Assembly: GCA_026119855.1 (NCBI GenBank)
Contig: JAOWBW010000867.1
Location: forward strand, 496,001 to 560,000
DNA length: 64,000 nucleotides
Direction of reading: 5' to 3'
Origin: Campanula takesimana
Taxonomy: Eukaryota; Streptophyta; Magnoliopsida; Asterales; Campanulaceae
Shown: piece after piece, positions 55,074-64,000 of the stretch
How positions within the stretch are numbered: the first letter of the stretch is position 1
How the letters are laid out: each line of letters opens with the position of its first letter
Program-made: the position numbers and the translations under genes
The notes under the pieces: model-generated
Told to the model about the DNA's origin: nothing
The model's database searches: none
The model's input: the letters and a program-made list of their open reading frames with translations, nothing else

Positions 55074-56487
55074 TGTTGGGTATGCCCACTTATATCTCAG
55101 TTTCAATGTAATAGGATTGATTAGATTTGATTGATCCATCACCTAAGTTTTATTTCATGGACTTTAGACCCACATGTAAGAAGTATTTATACTTCATTTT
55201 TTAGGTTGTCCATTGTAATAGAATAGGCTTAGGAATAGGGCAAGAAGATCAAGATTCAAGAAAAATCACAAGTTTAGTTTGAGCCACGCGCCTATGCGCC
55301 TCTCTCTTGCACCATGCGCCTCTTTAGGCACGCGCATGAGTATGCGCCTAGCTTAGCTCATGCGCCCCAGATGGCTCATCGCGCGCTATGTCTACGCGCC
55401 CCTTGGCTTAACGCGCATCGATGTTGAATTAACACTCAGTGATTTAATGAAGACTCAAAAACTTGAAGAGATTCAAACTACGTCAATGATCCAACGGTGG
55501 TTAAATAACATGTATGCACCAGCATCTAAGGACACCTGTCCATAACGGTCATATTTATGTTATGTGTCTAGCGGCTATAAAGGACCCGTGCTCCACTCAA
55601 AGAGCGACAGCACATCCATCCTTTCTCTGACTCACCCAGAATTTCCAACGGCTAGTTTTTGGGGCTCTACTATAAATAACCCATAACTTCAACCATTTGA
55701 AGTTGCTAAGCATTTCAAGAATTTCTCTCTCAAGAATTTGTTGAAGATTTGAAGATTTCCTTTAATTTACCAGAATTCTCAAGAACATCTTCATACCTTC
55801 ATCCTTAGCCCAGATCCTCAAGCAAAAACACTTTAGTTTTCTTGTGCTCTCAATCTCAAAGATCTAAAGAGCCTTGATTCTAAAATCACACATGCACCTC
55901 TTTAAGTTTGATCAATTAGATCTTTCTTTAAGAGATACACCGGTTATTGTCTAGGATTTGTTCTTTCATAGATATTAGATCTTGAGTTATTGTATAAGCT
56001 CAAATGATTGTAATTTGTAACACTCACTCATAATATAAGATCTTCATTAGAAATCCAAGACTAACCATCTTGGTAGAGGACGTAGATCATTCTCCCGATC
56101 GAACCTCTCCAAATAGCGCATACTTACTATCTTGCTACTTTTTTCAAGTCATATCATATCTAACTATTTGATTGTTTATTCATTGTAGAGTGATTGATTG
56201 AACTGTGTTGTGTTTGTTATATCATTTGCCTTAGTTTCTTATTTCACCCACTTTGAGCCAAAATACTTAGAGTGTGTGTGCGCCCCCTTTATCATACTTT
56301 GCGCCTATTTATATTACTAAATTTCGCTGTGCATTTCACTCACTCACTTAGGCGCATATCATAACGCTTATTTTATAAAGTGTGCATTTGCAATTGAGTT
56401 TATCAAGGGTACGAAAAGAATTTTAAAACAGCTATTCACGCCCCCTCTAGCTATTTTTCATACCCTTGTTGCCGTTTGGGACCAACA
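55074..56487 (+). repeat. 3' LTR of Sirevirus
   Basis: TGTTGGGTATGCCC to GTTTGGGACCAACA, 1414 bp with inverted ends TGTTGG/CCAACA. TATA box TATAAATA at 55671-55678. The segment 55286-55425 has about a dozen GCGCC/GCGCAT motifs. The 5' LTR is missing because the 5' half of the element is not in the window. Confidence 0.92.
55286..55425 (+). promoter_or_regulatory. Dense GCGCC motif cluster in Sirevirus LTR
   Basis: About twelve (A/C)(T/C)GCGCC-type motifs in 140 bp, roughly 250 bp before the TATA box. Sirevirus LTRs are known to carry arrays of short conserved palindromic motifs in this place; this motif is a different one from that described in maize. Confidence 0.55.
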
Positions 56488-56610
56488 GTTTGCTAACTGT
56501 GTATGCAATATCTGGCCTTGTACAACTCATCAAATACATTAAACTTCCAATGATTCTCGAGTATTCAACTTGAGAAACTGGTTCGCATCTATTCTTTGAG
56601 AGATGTTGAC
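56488..56610 (-). pseudogene. Copia RT fragment (target of Sirevirus insertion)
   Basis: The minus strand encodes NRCEPVSQVEYSRIIGSLMY, then LMSCTRPDIAYTVSKL, the conserved RT-RNase H connection of copia elements. It is cut by the Sirevirus LTR end on one side and by the duplicated block on the other, so only about 40 codons remain. Confidence 0.85.
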
Positions 56611-56917
56611 TTATGAGATATAAAATGCGCACATAAATAATTAAATCAAATAAATAGATAAATAAATAATTATTTAATAATAAAATAGAGACGGTTTTCG
56701 GGTCGTGACAAATCCTATACTTGATATACCACAAGAAAAGAAACACTCGACTTCAATATCACGACTCATAACTCAACCAATTTCTACCTTAACCTCATCT
56801 TTCAAGAAATTTAGTTTCCTAAACCGCTCAAAGTGACTACACCCAAGTATTGAAACCTATTCAATATCAGAGTTCTTATTCTCTTTCAAGATCTAAAACC
56901 ATTGCTCTGATACCAAC

Positions 56918-59794
56918 TGTCACGCCCCGGAAAATACTAAAATCCATAAACATAAAATTTACATAATATACATCTCCAAAATGCAAAATACCAAACTGGG
57001 CGCGTGAATTCAACTATGAAACCAATACCAACAAACGACACCTCAACGAGATTATAACTCGGAGACTAGAAACAAACGCGGAAGCAAGAACAACTATTAA
57101 CAAAATACCCAAGGTACAACCGTATATACAAAACACTGAACGAATACGAACCAACATTTAAAATACATAAAGTCTCCGAAGAGCAACTATCCCAAAGGCG
57201 ATAAATCTGCTCAGAAGATTCCCGCTACGACGGATCTCAAAATAATACCACTTGCTCCTTGGGGGGGGGGTTAAGGAAAAAAACAAAGATAAAAGAAACG
57301 GGGTGAGATAAAATCTCAGCAAGTTACTAATGCAGCTACATGGCATAATATCATGCAATCAACGATATAACTGAACAAGTAAATCACATAACAACAAATG
57401 AGAAGGCTCCCTATCGCCAACTGTCCCATACCAGTTGGAAATAGCGACTAACTTATCATGTAGCACATAAGACTGAAATAAACACGTTACAAAGGATACT
57501 GAGCCAAGGTTTCACCAAACTGATAGAACAATCGCTGCGCAGCTTCAACCGATCAACCAATCAACAATAGCAGCATAACAACTGAAGAGAACCCCGGTCA
57601 GAACCGACCAATCAATCAATCAACCCATCAAACCATCTTCATAGTAGCATAAACAGCTGAAGATCACAACCCCAGTACCGGAACCAAGAACAACAAGGGG
57701 ACGATGACACACAGTCAAAGCCCAAAACCAATAGCTATAATGCTCACAAAGGGGCTAGCTCATCTCACATCCAAGGCCAATCTGGAGGAGGGTAATAATG
57801 GGGCAAAACAATGGTCAAGAATTATAATGGACTCAGCTCATTGCCATTATAATCTTTCGCATCGCCCGAAACACACAAATACCAGCTGGACTTTCAAATA
57901 AATGCTAAGTAATAAATACTAGCTCGATAAACAACCAAAGATTCCAAAGTAGGGAACCATACCAATTAATCACCATAAAGATACAAATGATTACTCAAGA
58001 AGAGTTCAACAGCAATAAGTACAAGAAGTTTCTCAGAAAAGAGCCCAACAACGATAAACGAGATTACTCATAGAGAGCCCAACAACATTGACCATTAAAA
58101 CAAGACAACTCCAAGATAAGGCACATATCAAACACTTCCTAAAGATGATACCCACAAGTTACTCATAAAGAGCACAACCCAAACGGTCGCTCACAAATAG
58201 TACAATGACTATTACCAAAATTTCACCAAACGTTTACTCATGAAGATGTACTAAGACTATTAACTCCCTATATTTTTACACCTAGAATTCTAAATAAGAA
58301 GTCCGAATGACTACACCTTAAGGTTAATCAAACCGTAGGTACCCAATCGACATTTCGCGCTATACATCCGTTCATAACGAACCAATTCTAAACACCCTAA
58401 ACGAATCCAAAAGGTTACACCTATTAGTACATGATCACAACCAGACCAAACCCTACACTTTAGTGTTCAATAACAACCCTCTAGGTACTATAGGACATCG
58501 CCTAAAACCTAGACCAAGTCTTATCCAAAATCAATTCGATTGGAACAATCACGAACACATCATAAGAGGCCCAAACATTCCCAAACAATACTTGATCAAA
58601 TTCCATAACACCATTTTTCACAAAGGAACCAATTTCAATTACTAAAGTGTTCTACGGTGCCCAACTAAGTCAACTAGAATAGTACTACGGAACCTAGACC
58701 GAGACTACACCTTGATCTTAAACCTCAACGAAAAGACAACCATTATGATCTATAACCATGCGGCCAATAGAACCATTTTATAGTACTCGAAAATAGCATT
58801 CCAACGATAGTTTACACGTCCAAAACGGAGTCCGGACGAAGAAGTTATGGCCTCCGGAAGATTGAGCAAAAAACGGACAAACTGGAAAAAGAGGGGTGCG
58901 CACGCCTCCCTAAAAAGGGGTGCGCGCGCCTCCCTTGATCAGAAGGTTGCGTTTTTGAAGCATAAGAGGGTGTGCACGCCTCCCAAAACATGGTGCACGC
59001 GCCTCCTTGCCCGAAGGGACGAAATCCGGCCAAAATTCTGGGTTTCTTCCAAAAATCGACCCAAACTAAAACCAAACCAAAATCTAACACATCCAACAAG
59101 TATAACAAGGTACTAGAACAACTTATAAGTCTAAAATGACTCATATAACATCTATTAGACAACCTAAACCAAGAGATGATTCAAACACCCAATTCTCACA
59201 AAAATGGGTAAATTACAAATAAATTCTAAATCAACCAAAGAAGCCATATATAACAATTAAAGCATCAATGGAGTTAAAGATGAAATTTTTTAGCATAAAT
59301 GGGGGAAAAGTAACTTACTCGGATTTTATCAAAGTTGACGGAATTGGAAATTTCTTTGCTCTACACGATCCTATCGACGATCTAAACATTTTTCATAAAA
59401 TGAGAAATGAGAAATAGTGGGATGAAGATGACTAAAAAGAAGAGAGAAGGAGGAGAGAAACTTACCTTTTCCCATGGAGGAGAGAGAGAGGAAAAAAGTG
59501 TGTGTGTGTGTGCAGGAGAGAGTGAAGAGTGAGGGAGAAGGGGGAGTAGGGAGGGAGGTGTAGGATGATTATTTCAAATGTTACACTTAGGCCCCCTCTA
59601 GACCCATCTAGGAACAATTAAATCCATTTCCCCACTATCAACTAAGACCCAATAAATTCCACACTAGCACAAATGATCAATTAAAATGCTAGACATAAAA
59701 TATTAAGAAACACAAAAATGCACCTATAAATAAATAAATAATTAAATAAATATTTATTACTAAGATAATAGAGACGGGTTTTCGGGTCGTTACA
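56918..59794 (-). repeat. C LTR, copy 2
   Basis: Same as 44527-47401 with few differences. GCGC cluster at 58894-59005. Confidence 0.92.
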
Positions 59795-62208
59795 CTACAT
59801 TACTCACGGGATATCGTAAGATAAATATTTACATTATTGATTTCCATAGTATGAACTCTAGTACTAATCTTTGTTTTGTAGCTAAAAGTGTGAGCGAAAA
59901 TAGTTGGTTGTGGCACAAGCGCTTAAGTCACTTGAACTTCAAATATCTATCTAAACTCAGCAGGAATAACCTTGTTAAAGGACTTCCCAACGTTGGTGAT
60001 CATCATGATAAGAAGTGCGCCGCATGTCAACTTGGCAAACAACTGAAGAAGTCTTTCTCCAGCAAGACCAATACCTCAACTTCTAGATGTTTGCAACTGC
60101 TCCACATTGATCTATTTGGACCAGTTACCACTGCAAGTATTCGAAAAAACAAGTATACTCTAGTTGTGGTGGATGACTATTCAAGATATACATGGGTGGA
60201 AATGATGATCTCAAAAGATGATTGTTATGACATTTTGACCACCTTATTCAGACTGCTCCAAACCCAAAAAGAAGATGACATCGTTAGTGTTCGATCCGAC
60301 AATGAAACAGAATTCAAGAACAACGGTGTTGCTCGATATTGCGACGATCATGGGATAGATCACAACTTTTCAACCGCTGGTGTTCCTCAACAAAATGGTG
60401 TTATGGAAAGAAAGAATAGGACGTTGATTGAAGTAGGAAAGATGATGATAGCTGAAGCTAAATTACCTAAGTACTTTTGGGAAGAAGCTATCAACACAGC
60501 ATGCTTTACTCAAAATCGTTCCCTCATCGACAAACTTCACAACAAGACTCCTTATGAACTATGGCGTGGTAGAACTCCCAACATTGCATTCTTCAAGATC
60601 TTTGGTTGCAAGTGTTATATCCTCTACAACAGAAACGAACATAGAGGTAAATTCGATGCCAAAGCCGACGAAGGTATTTTTGTTAGGTATGCCAAACATT
60701 CTAAAGATTTTCGCGTTTTTAATAGATCTACATTAATGATAGTTGAATATGTACATGTTACATTTGATGAACATTCTCTCCTTGAGCCATATTTGGCTCC
60801 AAATGTTGCTGATGATTCTGGTGAGCTTAATGATACAGGTGCTCCTATTCATGTTGCGCCTACTCAAAATCAGAATCTATCAACTCAAGGAAATCCATCC
60901 ACATCAGTTGCGCCTAACTCCTCATATGGCGTGCCAAATGGATCATCAGCTGCACCTCACTCACATGTTGCGCCTCTTGATTCCTCTCACGCGCTTATAT
61001 CTACTGCTGCATCTAGTGTTAACCCTAGTTTTAATTCTGAACCAGTTCAATCCCCTAATTTTGATGATTTTGAATCTGGTAAAGAAGTACCAATTGAAGA
61101 CCTTCAAGTTTCTACAATCCAACCTAACTTACCTCCTGAAATTCGTGAAGTTAGAGGTCACCCAATCAATAATATCATTGGTGATCTAAATGTTGGTGTT
61201 CGTACAAGGAGAGCTATAAACTTTGATGCTTACACTGCATTTATCTCTCAAATTGAACCGAAGAAGGTTGATGAAGCGCTCCAAGATCCTAATTGGGTTG
61301 TTGCTATACAAGAAGAACTCAATCACTTTGAACGATGCAAGGTTTGGACTCTTGTTCCAAGACTAAATGATCAAGGAGTGATTGGTACGAAATGGGTGTT
61401 CAGAAACAAGATGGATGAGAATGGAACCATCACAAGGAACAAAGCAAGGTTGGTTGCACAAGGCTATAGGCAAGAAGAAGGAATTGATTACGATGAAACT
61501 TTTGCGCCCGTAGCAAGACTTGAAGCTATCAGATTATTTCTAGCTTACGCAGCTCACAAGAACTTCAAGTTATATCAAATGGATGTGAAGAGCGCGTTTC
61601 TAAATGGTGAACTCCAAGAACAAGTCTACGTAGCTCAACCACCTGGGTTTGAAGATTCATAATTTCCAAATCATGTGTTCAAACTCCAGAAATCTTTGTA
61701 TGGGCTCAAACAAGCACCAAGAGCATGGTATAATACACTATCCAAGTTTCTCATTGAAAAAGGCTTCACTCGCGGTAAAATCGATACTACTCTTTTCATT
61801 TCCAAACATAATGGTCATAAATTACTTGTTGATGATATTATATTTGGTTCTACTAATGAATTGTTGTGCAAACGCTTTGAGAAACTAATGAAGAGCAAGT
61901 TTGAAATGAGCATGATGGGAGAACTCACATTCTTCCTCGGGCTTCAAATCAAGCAAATGAATGAAGGCATATTTATCAATCAAGACAAATATACAAAGGA
62001 CTTAATCAAGAAGTTTGGACTTGACAATGCTAAACCATGCGATACTCCAATGGCTACCGGCAACAAACTCGAGAAAGATTTAAAAGGTAAACGTGTTGAT
62101 CAAACGCTCTATCGAGGTATGATTGGATCACTCCTTTATCTTACTGCTAGTAGGCCCGATATTATGTTTAGTGTTTGTGTTTGCGCTCGTTATCAATCTG
62201 ACCCTACA
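59795..62208 (+). pseudogene. Sirevirus-type copia pol, copy 2 (truncated in RT)
   Basis: Integrase and the first part of RT are in one frame to a stop at 61660-61662, which is shared with copy 1 and so predates the duplication. The stop present in copy 1 at 49078 is absent here. A 12-base in-frame deletion near 61829 removes four residues before the VDD active site: LLVDDII replaces LLVQIYVDDII. The sequence ends at 62208 in the middle of RT (ARYQSDPT), where another element begins. Confidence 0.92.
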
Positions 62209-62431
62209 GTCTCGGTTTTATTTTTCTATTTAGTGTTTTAATTTATTTAAATTCTGCTTCTGTTTTCTTTAATATTATTCTGTTAGTTTTTCCATATTTT
62301 CTCTAACAATCTTAAAGCAATTTCCCGATTCCTTCTTCGAAGGATAACAGCATTGAAAAGGAGAAAAAAAAAAACTGAACAGAAAACGGAAAATAAAACA
62401 GTAACTAATAGATTTTGGTTTCGTTTCAGAA
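62209..62431 (+). other. Leader of a second copia element
   Basis: T-rich sequence with a possible intron end (TTTCGTTTCAG at 62418-62429) just before the gag start. No LTR end or PBS was found, so the element is truncated or rearranged at 62208. Confidence 0.5.
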
Positions 62432-63440
62432 ATGACTACTGACTCGAGCAATGCTAACAAATCTGCAACTGGTTCGGGAAAGGATTCCGAGACTCCTCGT
62501 ACGGAGGATACGCATCGTGTAGAAACCAATTCAATGAATGTGGTTGTTCAAACTGTTCCGGCTCATCATAGTGAAAAACCGAAGAAATTTGTTGTCCAAG
62601 ATTTCAAACGTTGGCAACAAAAGATGCTCTTTTATTTGACTACCTTGAATTTATCAAGGTTTCTCAAGGATGATCCGCCTGTGTTGGGTGAAAACGAGGC
62701 TGATCAGCAAGCCGTAATCGCTCTTGATGCTTGGAAGCATTCTGTGTTTCTTTGCCGAAACGATGTGCTCAATGGGTTATCAGACACACTTTACAATGTG
62801 TTTAGTGTGAATAAAACGGCAAAGGAGTTATGGGAATCCTTGGAGCATAAGTACAAATTTGATGATGCGGGTACAAAGAAGTTTATTGTAGGCCGTTTCC
62901 TCGACTACAAGATGGTAGACTCTAAAACTGTTAGGAGTCAAGTGGAAGAGTTGCAAGTTATAATTCATTAAATTCTTGCTGAGGGAATGATGATGTGTGA
63001 AAACTTTCAAGTGGCTTCTATCATTGAAAAGTTGCCTCCCTCTTGGAAGGATTTTTAGAATTATTTAAAATATAAGCGATAGACTATGAATGTGGAAGCG
63101 CTTGCTATTCGTCTCCGTATTAAGGAAGAGAATAGGGTTGCGGAAAAGAAGTTGAATCACCTTCTTAAGGCAAAAGCTAATGTGGTGGAGCATGGTGGTG
63201 GTAGCTCCAAGAATAAAGGGAAAGCTAAAGTTGTGCCCGGAAAAGGTTCTAGTTTGAAGGCTAAAGGAGGAATTTCAAAGAAGAAATTTGTTGGAACTTG
63301 CTATAATTGTGGTATTGCGGGCCACAAGTCCTCCGAGTGTAGAAATCCTAAGAAGCAAGTTAATATGGTTGATGTTATGACAAATGAAGTTGCCGATATG
63401 AATTTGGTGGCGGTAATTTTCGAGGAGAATTTGGGGGTTC
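62432..63440 (+). pseudogene. gag: Copia gag with zinc knuckle (broken)
   Basis: ATG at 62432 starts a copia gag of the UBN2 type (FVVQDFKRWQQKMLFYLTTL, FLCRNDVLNGLSDTLYNVF, AKELWESLEHKY). Stops at 62969-62971, near 63056-63058 and near 63079-63081 interrupt the frame. It then continues from 63086 in the same sense through the knuckle CYNCGIAGHKSSEC at about 63300. A frame change follows at about 63430. It is unrelated in sequence to the Sirevirus. Confidence 0.85.
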
Positions 63441-64000
63441 AAACCCAAATCAATGGTGGATCAACACCGGGGCTACTCGACATGTTTGTTCCAACAAGGA
63501 CATGTTTAGTACTTTTGAAGCTTTTGAAAGTGGAGAAACATTGTTTATGGGAAATTCGGCTACCTCCGAGGTGAAGGGTTATTGGAATGTGGTGCTCAAA
63601 ATGACTTCCGGAAAAGAGGTGACTCTTAGTAATGTGCTTTATGTTCCCGACATCCGCAAAAATCTAGTGTCCGGTTCACTTTTGGTTGTGTTTGAATCCG
63701 ATATGGTGACATTATCTAAGAGTGGAATGTTTGTAGGCAAAGGCTATGTGAGTGATGGTATGTTCAAGCTTAGTGGAATGGTTGTGTAATCAAAATGTAA
63801 TGGCTAATAAGCCAAGTGGTATGGTTGCAAATGTAATGGCTAATAAGCCAAAAATTAATGAAATGAATAATTCTTCTGCTTACTTGCTTGAGTCCTCTAA
63901 TTTGTGGCATGGTAGATTAGGACATGTTAATTATGATACTATACGTAGATTAATTAACTTGAATTTCATACCAAAATGTAAAATAGACTACAAACATAAA
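63441..64000 (+). pseudogene. Copia protease and pre-integrase region (runs off window)
   Basis: The protease frame includes WWINTGATRH, where the catalytic D of D-(S/T)-G-A is N (codon 63463-63465), then LFMGNSATSEVKGYW and LSNVLYVPDIRKNLVSGSLL. A stop at 63787-63789 and a repeated NVMANKP segment follow. The pre-integrase motif LWHGRLGHVNYDTI is at about 63900-63945. The element continues past the window end. Confidence 0.85.

Larger units (their letters stand above)
56611..62208. repeat. Duplicated block, copy 2
   Basis: Second copy of 44219-49827, differing at scattered bases and small indels (for example a longer G-run at 57251 and a 12-base deletion near 61829). The left junction joins the copia RT fragment to B LTR end sequence; the right junction joins Sirevirus RT to a new copia leader. 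It contains its own C leader and PBS (56904-56915). Confidence 0.95.

Overview
This is nuclear DNA of a flowering plant, most likely a eudicot. It is a heterochromatin-like nest of LTR retrotransposons with almost no host genes. The evidence is plant-type Ty3/gypsy Tat elements with two RNase H domains, a Tekay/Del-type chromovirus, a Sirevirus-type Ty1/copia element with an envelope-like gene, primer-binding sites for plant tRNAs, a Stowaway MITE, a MULE-type TIR element, GT-AG introns, and a 100-N assembly gap (14011-14110). The species cannot be named from sequence alone.

Layout. 1-9895: a Tat-lineage gypsy element on the minus strand (Tat-1): 5' LTR 9196-9895, gag, protease-RT, RNase H-aRNase H-integrase. 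On the plus strand beyond pol lie a 124-bp tandem array and an intron-containing antisense coiled-coil gene; the 3' LTR is outside the window. 9896-10300: the only recognisable host gene piece, a first exon (minus strand) resembling the exosome cap subunit CSL4; Tat-1 sits in its intron 1. 10466-11590: a MULE-type TIR element. 11747-11976: a Stowaway-like MITE. 12531-14010: an old gypsy LTR running into the gap. 14111-28338: a second Tat element on the plus strand (Tat-2), decayed. Its 3' third holds two antisense genes, one a four-exon plant mobile domain (PMD, MAIN-like) gene, plus a 76-bp tandem array and a 972-bp 3' LTR.

29908-44319: Tekay-type chromovirus B on the minus strand, with a single 1.4-kb-codon gag-pol frame. 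Its 3' LTR is split by B' (31321-37070), a same-family element in the opposite orientation with a perfect TSD. 44320-47401: leader, PBS and LTR of a related gypsy element (C). 47402-56487: the 3' part of a Sirevirus-type copia element (integrase, RT, RNase H, spliced envelope-like gene, PPT, 3' LTR), itself inserted in an older copia pol (56488-56610). 56611-62208 is a second, nearly identical copy of 44219-49827, so a block of about 12.4 kb appears tandemly duplicated (or misassembled). 62209-64000: leader, gag and protease of another, decayed copia element.

Two things stand out. First, Tat-1 and Tat-2 both carry spliced antisense genes of different kinds in their 3' regions. Second, clusters of a GCGCGCGC(C)TCCC-like motif sit just upstream of a TATA box in front of several Tat-2 transcription units (both antisense genes and the LTR). 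Variants recur in the unrelated Tekay-type and Sirevirus elements. This looks like a shared cis-regulatory module. The elements are otherwise damaged in specific, datable ways, listed in the findings.
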